In this document: positions 34,163-42,891 of the stretch, in pieces
How the letters are laid out: each line of letters starts with the position of its first letter
Position numbering within the stretch: the stretch's first letter is position 1
Origin: Planctomycetota bacterium
GTDB taxonomy: Bacteria > Planctomycetota > Phycisphaerae > Sedimentisphaerales > Anaerobacaceae
NCBI GenBank assembly: GCA_019456195.1
Contig: VRUK01000014.1
Location: forward strand, 1 to 58,887
Length of the DNA stretch: 58,887 bases
Reading direction: 5' to 3'
Translations under genes and position numbers: made by a program
Notes under the pieces: generated by a model
The model's database searches: none
What the model saw: only the letters and a program-made list of their open reading frames with translations
What the model was told of the DNA's origin: nothing

Positions 34163-34436
34163 AATTTCCTGCCCGTGAATCGTATCTCAATTAGTAATTC
34201 ACTAACATCTTTATACAACTTCTTATTTTGTCTAAATGCTATACGCTATACTCTAACCGCTGATTTTGCAATTCTTTTTCCAGCCTTTTTTTCCTTTTTT
34301 ATACTCGCCGACTTTCGTCCCACGGAGAATTGGAACAATTGTGTATCGAAGTGTAAAACACTAAAAAAAGGCAAAAACAAATTAAACCTGCCATTTTTTA
34401 ATCAACATTTAGCCTGTGAGAAACGGTTTTTTTTTG
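34163..34436. other. divergent intergenic stretch
   Basis: With the promoter and leader next to it (to 34527) this is a 365-bp gap between the fabZ-like operon (minus) and hicBA (plus). It is AT-rich, with T-runs near 34280-34300 and 34427-34435. No gene, repeat or clear hairpin was seen. Weak -35/-10-like sequences face the minus-strand operon but none is convincing. Confidence 0.4.
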
Positions 34437-34465
34437 TTGGTGGATCAGACCAAGTTTGATATAAT
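34437..34465 (+). promoter_or_regulatory. probable promoter of hicBA
   Basis: A perfect TATAAT at 34460-34465 follows TTGGTG (34437-34442) by 17 bp. The transcript would start near 34472, 55 bp before the hicB ATG. HicB proteins usually repress their own promoter; no perfect operator palindrome was seen. Confidence 0.5.
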
Positions 34466-34527
34466 TGGCTATACAAAGGTTATTAAAGACTGTTAATAGT
34501 TTATACATTGACAACGAAAGGAAAAAA

Positions 34528-34737
34528 ATGAAAAGGTTCTTCACCCTCGAATACTGGCAGGATGATAGCTGGTTCGTCGGAAAATTAAAGGAAATTCCGG
34601 GCGTTTTCAGCCAGGGTAAAACCATAGAGGAACTAAAGGATAATATAATTGATGCGTACCATATGATGCTGCAGGAATCTAATGTTGAAGACGAGCACGC
34701 TGATGTCAAATATATAGAACTGGGAGTTGAACTGTGA
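34528..34737 (+). CDS. hicB: HicB-family antitoxin
   Basis: A 69-residue protein from ATG 34528 (ribosome site AAAGGAAAA). It is the RNase H-like HicB fold: EYWQDDSWFVGKLKEIPGV (strand pair) and GKTIEELKDNIIDAYHMML (helix). It has no C-terminal DNA-binding domain, so it is the short form. The stop overlaps the next start (GTGA). It should bind and block the HicA toxin. Confidence 0.85.
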   Translation: MKRFFTLEYWQDDSWFVGKLKEIPGVFSQGKTIEELKDNIIDAYHMMLQESNVEDEHADVKYIELGVEL

Positions 34738-34910
34738 AACGAAAGGCCTTGATAAAGGACCTTGTAAAAAGCGGATATTATTTGAAAAGACACGGCAGCA
34801 GACACGATATCTATGAAAATCCCGGAAACGGCAAGCATGCTCCCATTCCAAGACATTCTAAAATAAAAAACTCATTAGTCCGGCTAATCAAAAAGCAACT
34901 CGGAATATAA
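34734..34910 (+). CDS. hicA: HicA-family mRNA interferase toxin
   Basis: A 58-residue protein starting at GTG 34734, overlapping the hicB stop by 4 bp. The double-stranded-RNA-binding-like fold is visible: LIKDLVKSGYYLKRHGSRHD, with the catalytic His in GSRHDIY, then PIPRHSKIKNSLVRLIKKQL at the end. HicA cleaves mRNA until held by HicB. The gene order antitoxin-toxin is the reverse of E. coli hicAB. The gene is short and uses a GTG start, so it is easily missed. Confidence 0.85.
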   Translation: MKRKALIKDLVKSGYYLKRHGSRHDIYENPGNGKHAPIPRHSKIKNSLVRLIKKQLGI

Positions 34911-34933
34911 TCGGCTCCTATACGCTATTGTTT

Positions 34934-35398
34934 ATGGAAATACGCAGTGCGAAAATTTCGGATGTCAAGGCGATTCATGCCCTGGTAACTTCTTATGCCG
35001 AGCGGGACAGGATGCTGTTTTGCCCGATGGCTGATATTTACGAGAAACTCCAGACCTTTAGTGTAGCCAAGGCCGATGGCAATGTGGTTGGGTGCTGTGC
35101 TCTGGAGGTCATCTGGTCAAATTTAGCGGAAATAAAATCACTGGCAGTTGACCAAACGAAGAAAGAAAAGGGCATAGGCAGGATGTTAGTAACCGACGCC
35201 ATCGAACAAGCCATCATGCTTGGTGTACCAAAAGTTTTCGCACTTACGCTTGAGCCTGATTTTTTTGAGAAATTAGGTTTTGAGATCGTAGAAAAAGAAA
35301 CACTGCCTATGAAGGTCTGGAGTGATTGTGCAAAATGCTCGAAGCAGCAAAATTGCGATGAGATAGCTGTCGTAAAGAACGTATCTATAGAAGTCTGA
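34934..35398 (+). CDS. N-acetyltransferase, short N-acetylglutamate-synthase-like
   Basis: A 154-residue GNAT protein from ATG 34934 (TTG 34928 would add two residues). The acetyl-CoA loop is KKEKGIGRMLVTDAI (about residues 78-92). The C-terminal part LTLEPDFFEKLGFEIVEKE and LPMKVWSDCAKCSKQQNCDE, with a Cys pair, is typical of the short NAGS-like GNATs that begin arginine synthesis. This would fit argG elsewhere in the window but the two are 12 kb apart. It lies 23 bp after hicA, same strand. Confidence 0.8.
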   Translation: MEIRSAKISDVKAIHALVTSYAERDRMLFCPMADIYEKLQTFSVAKADGNVVGCCALEVIWSNLAEIKSLAVDQTKKEKGIGRMLVTDAIEQAIMLGVPKVFALTLEPDFFEKLGFEIVEKETLPMKVWSDCAKCSKQQNCDEIAVVKNVSIEV

Positions 35399-35427
35399 GG
35401 CGGAGAACATGCGACTGGCTGCGGAAA

Positions 35428-36390
35428 TCAACCTATTTGTCTGCGTTGGAACAGGGCTATAGCCAATGCAAGTATTGCTGTTGTGTAGCACAAGGCATAA
35501 GAAGCAGTTATTACGATATATTTTACAGGTACCTGGCTGCCCTCATAAATTGCGTCGCTAATCCAGAAAATCTGCAAGTTGGGCACCAGAAATCTGCCTA
35601 TTTTTGCCCACAATTGAGTCTCGGCAAATCTACCGAAGGCATAATCGCTTACAAGACCCAGCAAAAAAATCCCTATACATGCCGACAGTGTTACTACAAT
35701 ATTAAATCTGGAGGAAAGTGCCACCGCCAGAGCCACCATTATTATTGCGGCCAATAGCAGTAATACTGAGCCGTAAATATCCACGGCGTTTATAGCATTA
35801 CCCTTAGGATTAAACTGCCACCGATTGTCAATAAAAATCAGAAATACAATGCCTAATGTAGCGAATATGCCGGTTAAAACGATTGCTGTTGACGAGAACT
35901 TCCACTCATAAGCATAATTAAAGAAAGCACTTAGCAAAAATACTGCGACAACGATAACACATGCAGTAGCAATAACCGTCCAGTCGTGCGGGTCATTTAC
36001 CGTTTCGAGCACACCGTGCCTAATTACCATCAGCAGGGCGATAGTGCAGATATAGTGCGCCAGAACCACGGCAGAAGCCACACCGAAAAATTTCGCAATA
36101 ATGAATATCGGACGTTGAACAGGTTTGGTCAAGACAGTCATTATAGTCTTATTTTCTATTTCCTTGGCCACAGCACCGGATGCGGAAAATATTGAAATGA
36201 ACAAACTGGTCAAAAAAAGCGTAGACAGTCCTATCTCGCGCAGAAGCTTGTTGTCGTCGCTCATTGTGTACATTGTCAAAGACGGGCTGATAAAGAGCAA
36301 AAACAGGGCGGCAACAATAATAATGGCATAGACAGGCTGTCTCAGGGTTTCTATGAAAGTATTTTTTGCTATCGTAAATAATTTATTCAT
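35428..36390 (-). CDS. ABC-2-type transporter permease (lone)
   Basis: A 320-residue inner-membrane protein with about six transmembrane helices. The first lies after the N-terminal TFIETLRQPVYA amphipathic helix (residues 22-40), followed by AVAKEIENKTIMTVLTKPVQRP, the coupling-helix region typical of ABC-2/NosY-like permeases. No ATPase gene is next to it; the nearest one (42892) has its own permease. It is divergent from the SPFH cassette over a 205-bp region and may share control with it. Confidence 0.8.
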   Translation of the reverse strand: MNKLFTIAKNTFIETLRQPVYAIIIVAALFLLFISPSLTMYTMSDDNKLLREIGLSTLFLTSLFISIFSASGAVAKEIENKTIMTVLTKPVQRPIFIIAKFFGVASAVVLAHYICTIALLMVIRHGVLETVNDPHDWTVIATACVIVVAVFLLSAFFNYAYEWKFSSTAIVLTGIFATLGIVFLIFIDNRWQFNPKGNAINAVDIYGSVLLLLAAIIMVALAVALSSRFNIVVTLSACIGIFLLGLVSDYAFGRFAETQLWAKIGRFLVPNLQIFWISDAIYEGSQVPVKYIVITASYALCYTTAILALAIALFQRRQIG

Positions 36391-36595
36391 CCGTCACTAC
36401 CAATCCGTACCCCCTGTGCAGAGTACTGAGGTGTCCTGGTTTTATATAAGGACATAATTTTTTTTCAATTACCTCTATACCAGAATAACGATTATTGTTA
36501 TATTACGCAACTTGTAATTTGTAAAGAACATACACAGATATTATGTGAATACTGTGTTTGTGGATTTTTTGTTCGGAGTATAAATCGGTATAAAA

Positions 36596-38653
36596 ATGAC
36601 AGTATCATCAAAACGCCCTGAAAACATAGCGATTGTGTCTTTGGTCTTGAGTGTAGTATTCTTCGGCATTGCCTTCTTCTTAGGCCGATGGAGCGGCTTC
36701 TTTGCCCTCTCTGCAATTAGCTGGCTGATTCTCTCTTCGGCTTTGATTTGGCTGGTTTTATATGTTCAATTCCATCAACGTTCCCTGGCAGAGCAGGAAA
36801 AACTCGATATGGGCCAACTGGTCAAAGACGAGAAGGCCTCGGCAATCTTTCAAGCCAGCGGCGAACGTGCCGGTTTATTCGCCACTGCTCAGCGGCACCT
36901 GCAAATACTCGAAAAATGGTTCATTCCCATATTCTCAACACTAATCGCCGCTTATGAAATAGGTCTCGGACTTTATTTATTCAAGGCCGTTATGAAGGGC
37001 TTTGAAGGCGAGCCGCAACAAACTTTGCTTTGTGCAATCGGTATGACGGCCGTTGCGTTTATGAGCTTTTTAATCTCTCGATATGCCACAGGTATGTCGG
37101 CTCAGCCGCAGTGGAAACCGTTAAGAGCAGGGGGGAGCACTCTTTTAAGCATAGCTGTTTTGTGCTTTGCTATAGCAATAGGTTTGGCATTGTCACAATT
37201 CAAGTCTTTCATCGTTCTAAATGTAATTAACTGGATTGTCCCGATTCTGCTTATTTTAATCGGCGCCGAAACCGCTTTGAATCTTATCTTCGATATCTAC
37301 CGTCCGAGACTAAAAGGGCAATACAGCAGAAGCGCTTTTGACAGCAGACTATTGGGGATTATAAATGAACCGGGCGGAATATTCCGCAGTGCTGCAGGTG
37401 CCATTGACTATCAGTTTGGCTTCAAAGTTTCTCACACATGGTTTTATAAACTACTCGAAAAAGCAATCGCACCTTTGATATTATTTTCCGTCATTACGCT
37501 ATATTTGTTGAGTTGTATTATCGTAGTAGCACCCAATGAGGAAGTTATAATAGAGCGATTCGGCAATCCTAAAAACGATGCGAATGATGTCAGGCTTGTC
37601 GGTCCCGGCCTGCACAGAAAATGGCCATGGCCGATAGATATCGCTTATAAGTACCCGACGAAGAAAGTAATGGAGCTTAGTATCGGCTTTGTTGCCAACG
37701 AGGAAAACAACGGCAAAGCCGGGCATGGCCCGTTATTGTGGGGCCAGCAGCATTATGAGGAAGAACACCAGTTTCTTGTGGCAAGTAAACAAACAAGTGT
37801 ATCCTCAGACGATTCGGCAGTGCCAGTGGGAATTGTTATTGCCGCTGTCCCGGTTCAATACAGAATAAAGGATTTGTATTCTTTCATTTATAAGCACAAA
37901 GAATCGAAAAAACGGCTCGAAGCTATCTGCTATCGTGAGCTTACGAAGTTCGCAGCCAGTGCAAAAATCGAGGTTGATGATGAAGCCGACCTTGAGCAGA
38001 GCCTGCTCGGAGCAGGCAGGACTCAGGCCAAGAAGACTTTGACACGCGAAATCCAGAAGGCCGCCGACGAAGCGGGTTTAGGGGTTGAAATCGTCTTTCT
38101 GGGTCTTCAGGGTATTCATCCCCCGACTGAAGTAGCGGCAGATTACCAGGAGGTTGTTGGCGCGGTTCAGACGAAACAGGCACTTATACTCGAAGCTCAG
38201 GCAAATAAAAACCAAAGCTTGAGTGCGCTTGCCGGTTCAGTGGAATACGCTGACGAGCTTTACAGTCTCGCAGAAAAATATCAGTATGCCGAAAAAATGA
38301 ACAGGACCGAAGATGTCGAAAAACTTGGTGATGAGCTTGATATGGCACTTGAAGAATCCAAAGGCGATATCTTTAAGACTCTGAGAGAATCTCAAAGCTA
38401 TGCGTTTGAAAAAGCTACGCTTGCAAAAGCAGCCGGCGAACGCTTCGAGAGCCAGCTCAAGGCATACAGGGCCGCGAAAGAGATTTACAAAAAGCAGCTT
38501 AGGTTAAATGTGCTCGAAGAATCTCTGAAAAATATACGAAAATACATCGTGGCCGCAGATCCGAACGATAAGCAGATTATAATAATCGATGTCCAGGAAA
38601 AACTCACTCCAAGTATATATGACATCGGTGGTTTTGAGGAGATCAGTAAATAA
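36596..38653 (+). CDS. SPFH protein with a seven-helix N-terminal membrane domain
   Basis: A 685-residue protein. The first 312 residues hold about seven transmembrane segments (10-30, 36-57, 110-132, 141-161, 180-200, 205-228, 292-312), not found in ordinary HflK or stomatin. The SPFH/band-7 domain starts at VVAPNEEVIIERFG (about 310-323) and runs to about 520 (LKDLYSFIYKHK ... EIQKAADEAGLGVEIVFLG). A long coiled-coil of about 150 residues follows. It is cotranscribed with the next gene (1-bp overlap, TAATG). A membrane scaffold or protease modulator is the likely role; what the extra domain does is unknown. Confidence 0.75.
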   Translation: MTVSSKRPENIAIVSLVLSVVFFGIAFFLGRWSGFFALSAISWLILSSALIWLVLYVQFHQRSLAEQEKLDMGQLVKDEKASAIFQASGERAGLFATAQRHLQILEKWFIPIFSTLIAAYEIGLGLYLFKAVMKGFEGEPQQTLLCAIGMTAVAFMSFLISRYATGMSAQPQWKPLRAGGSTLLSIAVLCFAIAIGLALSQFKSFIVLNVINWIVPILLILIGAETALNLIFDIYRPRLKGQYSRSAFDSRLLGIINEPGGIFRSAAGAIDYQFGFKVSHTWFYKLLEKAIAPLILFSVITLYLLSCIIVVAPNEEVIIERFGNPKNDANDVRLVGPGLHRKWPWPIDIAYKYPTKKVMELSIGFVANEENNGKAGHGPLLWGQQHYEEEHQFLVASKQTSVSSDDSAVPVGIVIAAVPVQYRIKDLYSFIYKHKESKKRLEAICYRELTKFAASAKIEVDDEADLEQSLLGAGRTQAKKTLTREIQKAADEAGLGVEIVFLGLQGIHPPTEVAADYQEVVGAVQTKQALILEAQANKNQSLSALAGSVEYADELYSLAEKYQYAEKMNRTEDVEKLGDELDMALEESKGDIFKTLRESQSYAFEKATLAKAAGERFESQLKAYRAAKEIYKKQLRLNVLEESLKNIRKYIVAADPNDKQIIIIDVQEKLTPSIYDIGGFEEISK

Positions 38654-39546
38654 TGAAAAATATTGCCATCACAATTTTTATCGCATTAGTTGTTATAGTT
38701 ATGGGTTTGTATCTGATTTCTTTTCAGGTAAGAGAGACAGAATCAGCATTAGTAACAAGATTCGGTAAACCTGTACGCACAATCACCGAACCAAAACTAT
38801 GTTTCAAGTTGCCGACCCCGATAGAGCGTGTACACAGATTTGACTCCAGGATGCATGTTTTTGAGGCCGATACCGGTGAGACTACTACTAAAGGCGCTGT
38901 GCCGATTATAGTAAATACTTATGTAGTTTGGAAGATTGCCGAGCCTTTGAAATACCTGAATTCTGTTGGCTCTGTCAAAGAAGCGGAAGACAAGCTGTAC
39001 AGCCAGATTACCGACACGCAAAACAGGGTAATCGGCCAGCATTCCTTCGGCGAATTTGTGAACAGCGACCCGGCTAAAATTAAATTCAAGGAAATTGAAG
39101 CCGAAATGCTCGCAGACCTTGAACAAACCTTGAGCGATGAGTACGGCATTGAAATCAAGACTCTCGGTATAAAACAGCTTAAAGTCAATAAAGTTGTCAC
39201 AGTAAAAGTGTTCGAACGGATGAAAGCTGCCAGAAGCCGCCGGACCAAAGCTACCATTTCTGAGGGTGAGGGTCAGGCAACCAGGATAAGAGGCGAGGCT
39301 AATTTCAAAAAGTCTGTTCTGAGTACTACCGCTGAGGCAAGAGCCCTGGCTATACGAGGGCAGGGTGATGCCGATGCCGCGATACATTATAAAATGCTGG
39401 AAGAAGATCCTGAACTCGCAATGTTTCTACGTAATATCGACAGCCTGGGAAAGATGTTAAAGGAAAATACAACTATCGTTATCCCGGCCGATTCAGAACC
39501 TTTCAAACTTTTAAAGGAAGCCCCGTCCCTGAAACCCAAACAGTAA
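38653..39546 (+). CDS. HflC-like SPFH protein
   Basis: A 297-residue SPFH protein of the HflC type: one N-terminal transmembrane helix (residues 4-24), then FQVRETESALVTRFGKPVRT and the band-7 fold, then KAARSRRTKATISEGEGQAT and ARALAIRGQGDADAAIHYK, a conserved coiled-coil/hinge of HflC. It should assemble with HflK-like partners into large membrane cages that modulate FtsH. The start overlaps the stop of the upstream gene. Confidence 0.85.
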   Translation: MKNIAITIFIALVVIVMGLYLISFQVRETESALVTRFGKPVRTITEPKLCFKLPTPIERVHRFDSRMHVFEADTGETTTKGAVPIIVNTYVVWKIAEPLKYLNSVGSVKEAEDKLYSQITDTQNRVIGQHSFGEFVNSDPAKIKFKEIEAEMLADLEQTLSDEYGIEIKTLGIKQLKVNKVVTVKVFERMKAARSRRTKATISEGEGQATRIRGEANFKKSVLSTTAEARALAIRGQGDADAAIHYKMLEEDPELAMFLRNIDSLGKMLKENTTIVIPADSEPFKLLKEAPSLKPKQ

Positions 39547-39596
39547 GAATAATGTAAATTTTATCGTGCGAAACAAAATAAAAGTTACACAAGATT

Positions 39597-40898
39597 ATGG
39601 CTGAAGAACATAAAAATAGTGATAAGGATTTACAACCAAATACACCAGATAAATCCAAACCCGTAGAACTTGATGCTGCCGGCAAGTCACTGTCGGAAGC
39701 ATTGGGAATCAGCTTCGTCATCCTGAAAGTGATAATGGGGGTGCTTATCCTTGCATTTCTGGCCTCCGGCTTTAAAACGGTCGGTTCCGACGAACAGGCT
39801 CTTGTTTTACGATTTGGAAAGATCCGCGGAGTTGGCGAGGGTAGAGTTCTCAAACCCAGGACCCGGCCGTACTGGATAATCCCATATCCGGTCGAAAGAA
39901 TGGTAAAAATCCCTGTAGAGAAGAAAATTGATTTGGCCATAAGGTCTTTTTGGTATTACCAAAGTAAAGAGGAAATGCTTATGGACCCCTCTATCCAAAA
40001 GACCAGATTCCTGCCCGAACTGGACCCCATAAAAGACGGTTATTGTATTACGCGAAGTGAAAAACCGGATGGAACGATATCAGGATCGAGCGGAAGTGAC
40101 TACAATATCGTCCACTGTAAGTGGCGACTAACCTATCAAATTGATGATCCCGTTCGGTTCTTTAAGAATATTTATGTCGAAGATGTAAAGCCGGGCGATA
40201 TTTACCTTGATGTTGTAATAGAGACTATAACACCGCTTGTGCAAAATATCTTTGAAGATGCAATAGTGACTGCAACAGTGAGTTATACTATCGACGATAT
40301 TATGTACGAGCAAGTCGCACGGCTGACAAAAGATATCAAAGAATTGGTGCAGGAAAAACTCACAACAATAGAAAGCGGCTTAAAAGTTGTACAGGTACAA
40401 CTTACGGAGAAGACCTGGCCACGGCAGGTCGATGCAGAGTTTCAGGCATTAGCAACTGCCAGCCAGGACCGTCAAACATCTATAAATGCCGCCCGGAGCT
40501 ATGCTGAAAGCACTTTGAATGAGGCTGCCGGACCGGTAGCAGAAAAATTATTTGCGGCCATATATGATGATAATGTCAGTGATGAAGCAAAGGAGTTATT
40601 GTGGTCTCAATTGGCTGGTACAGTTCAAGAAAATATCTCCCAGGCAAGGTCCTACCAAACCAGGGTTGTAGCGAATGCCAGAGCCAACGCCGAATATCTC
40701 AAGGTATTGCTTCCTGAATATCGTAAACATCCGAAGCTTGTTATTGATAAGATCTATCAGGACGCGATAGAACGCATTTACAACAATGTTGATGAGAAAT
40801 TCATTATTCCTGAGGGGGCGGAATGGCGAATTCTGATAAACAGAGACCCCACGTTAAAACCGAAAACCAACGAACAGCAAACAACGCCAGAGAATTAA
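39597..40898 (+). CDS. HflK-like SPFH protein
   Basis: A 433-residue SPFH protein: a charged N-terminal cytoplasmic tail of about 40 residues, a transmembrane helix (about 42-60), then SGFKTVGSDEQALVLRFGKI and the HflK-type core (IVHCKWRLTYQIDDPVRFF), then coiled-coil to about 400. It is the third SPFH gene in a row, 50 bp after the HflC-like one. A hetero-oligomer with the other two is likely. No hflX or ftsH gene is in the window. Confidence 0.8.
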   Translation: MAEEHKNSDKDLQPNTPDKSKPVELDAAGKSLSEALGISFVILKVIMGVLILAFLASGFKTVGSDEQALVLRFGKIRGVGEGRVLKPRTRPYWIIPYPVERMVKIPVEKKIDLAIRSFWYYQSKEEMLMDPSIQKTRFLPELDPIKDGYCITRSEKPDGTISGSSGSDYNIVHCKWRLTYQIDDPVRFFKNIYVEDVKPGDIYLDVVIETITPLVQNIFEDAIVTATVSYTIDDIMYEQVARLTKDIKELVQEKLTTIESGLKVVQVQLTEKTWPRQVDAEFQALATASQDRQTSINAARSYAESTLNEAAGPVAEKLFAAIYDDNVSDEAKELLWSQLAGTVQENISQARSYQTRVVANARANAEYLKVLLPEYRKHPKLVIDKIYQDAIERIYNNVDEKFIIPEGAEWRILINRDPTLKPKTNEQQTTPEN

Positions 40899-40941
40899 AA
40901 ATTAGCTGAATCTTAATATTCAATAAAAAAGATACGAAATT

Positions 40942-42867
40942 ATGGCTCACCAACATTTACATTTTCAGGATGACATCGCCGCCGAGCACACTCACGGCAA
41001 GCAGATTCGTGTAAGCCTGGCACTATTAGGAACATTGGCCGGCGGAGTGCTGCTGATAAACAGCGGCATCGCAAAACTCATTTGGGGAAGTGGCAGCTTC
41101 GAACCTGAGTTTTTAGCAATGGCCGGTGCTATACTGCTCGGTGCTCCCATCGTCTATCATGCAATAAAAAGCCTCGTTCACGGGCATGCACATATGGACG
41201 AACTGGTTGCACTGGCTATAATAGCAGCCTTTGCAACGCAGGACTATGTCACGGCAGGTATCGTCGCGTTCTTTATGCTCCTCAGCGAGCTAATTGAAAC
41301 ACGTACCGCCCTCGGGGCCCGCGCTTCAATCGAATCTCTGATAAAACTCACACCTAAAAAAGCAAACATCATCGACAGTGACGGTTCTGAAAGAGAAGTT
41401 AAAGTAAGCAGCTTAAAAACCGGCGATTGCATCCGTACCCGCCCCGGCGACAATATACCGGCCGATGGTGAAGTTATAAAAGGCCTTAGCTCCGTCAACG
41501 AGGCGACAATAACAGGTGAATCTCTACCCGTCGATAAGGTCCCGGGGATGCAGGTTTTTGCCGGTACGAACAACCTTACAGGCGTTCTTGATATTACAGT
41601 AACCAAAGCCGGTAAAGACACAACTCTTGGCAAGGTTCAGTCGCTCATTATGCAGGCTGAACAAACCAAGATACCGATTATGCGGATAATTGACCAACAT
41701 GTTAAGTGGTACACACCTACAATCTTAATGATTGCCGGCATAGTTCTGTTCTTTACCCGTGATATAGACAGGGCGATTACGATACTTGTCGTCTCGTGTC
41801 CCTGTGCGTTGATTCTGGCTACGCCCACGGCAATGGTCGCGGCTATTTCCGCTTCCGCCCGCCTTGGTATCCTGATAAAAAATGTCGCCGACCTCGAGAT
41901 TGCCGGCAAGATGACGGCAATGGTGTTCGACAAAACAGGAACGGTAACTACCGGTAGGCTGTATGTAACAAAACTAACGCCTCCTGAGGGTGTCGAGCCG
42001 GCCGAATTATTAGCCGCTGCAGCTTCTGCCGAGCAGATGAGTAAACACCCGGCAGCAAGGGCGCTCAGGGAAGTGGCAAAGGAAGCAAACCTATCTTTAC
42101 CTGAAACGCATAACTTCAAGGAAACACCGGGTAAAGGCGTAACTGCAGTTATCGATTCATCTACAATTTATGTCGGAAGAGACACATTCCTCAAGGAAAA
42201 CAACATTGATGTAAGTAATGTTTCCGACCCGGCACTGCACGAGGAGCAAGGCTTCAGCACTCTTTATGTAGCAAAAGACTCCAAGTGCATCGGCTGGATT
42301 GGCTTGCAGGACAAAACCAGACCCGAAGCCAGGCAAGCTATCAAGGAACTGATCGATCTGGGAATAAAAAGAGTGACAATGCTTACCGGTGACCGGAATG
42401 AAGTCGCCAGCCGTGTTGCCGCCGAACTAAGCTGTACTGATTTCAAAGCACATTGTTTACCTCATGACAAATTAGCGATTGTCGAGCAGATTAAAAAAGA
42501 CGGCCATACTGTTGTCGTTGTCGGAGACGGCATAAACGACGCACCTGCACTGGCGGCAGGTGACCTGGGCATTGCTATGGGGGCGGCAGGCAGCGACGTA
42601 GCTATTAATTCCGCTTCAATTGCCTTGATGAGCAACGATTTGAAGCGGCTGCCTTTCCTGGTTCGGCTTTCCAGAAAAACAAGAAAAGTTATTACTCAGA
42701 ACCTCGGTTTTGGAATATTATTTGTCATCCTTGGTGACACCGCAGGAGCAGCGGGGTGGCTGCCGGCTGTCTATGCAGCGGCTTTGCATTTTGCCGGCTC
42801 ACTGATTGTCGTCTTTAACAGTGCTCGACTTGTCCGCTACGGCGAGGATCTTGACCACGAAATATAA
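40942..42867 (+). CDS. P1B-type heavy-metal-transporting ATPase
   Basis: A 641-residue membrane pump. The N-terminus has a His-rich tail (MAHQHLHFQDDIAAEHTHGK) instead of an HMA domain. The intramembrane metal site is CPC (residues 286-288, SCPCALILATPTAM). The phosphorylated Asp is in DKTGTVT (330-336), TGES lies at about 191-194, the nucleotide-domain HP in SKHPAARAL, and GDGINDAP near the end. CPC points to Cu(I) or Zn/Cd as substrate. It follows the SPFH genes by 43 bp and precedes the ABC exporter; probably one operon. Confidence 0.9.
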   Translation: MAHQHLHFQDDIAAEHTHGKQIRVSLALLGTLAGGVLLINSGIAKLIWGSGSFEPEFLAMAGAILLGAPIVYHAIKSLVHGHAHMDELVALAIIAAFATQDYVTAGIVAFFMLLSELIETRTALGARASIESLIKLTPKKANIIDSDGSEREVKVSSLKTGDCIRTRPGDNIPADGEVIKGLSSVNEATITGESLPVDKVPGMQVFAGTNNLTGVLDITVTKAGKDTTLGKVQSLIMQAEQTKIPIMRIIDQHVKWYTPTILMIAGIVLFFTRDIDRAITILVVSCPCALILATPTAMVAAISASARLGILIKNVADLEIAGKMTAMVFDKTGTVTTGRLYVTKLTPPEGVEPAELLAAAASAEQMSKHPAARALREVAKEANLSLPETHNFKETPGKGVTAVIDSSTIYVGRDTFLKENNIDVSNVSDPALHEEQGFSTLYVAKDSKCIGWIGLQDKTRPEARQAIKELIDLGIKRVTMLTGDRNEVASRVAAELSCTDFKAHCLPHDKLAIVEQIKKDGHTVVVVGDGINDAPALAAGDLGIAMGAAGSDVAINSASIALMSNDLKRLPFLVRLSRKTRKVITQNLGFGILFVILGDTAGAAGWLPAVYAAALHFAGSLIVVFNSARLVRYGEDLDHEI

Positions 42868-42891
42868 TGGCAAAACCCGGTAATAAGCAAC

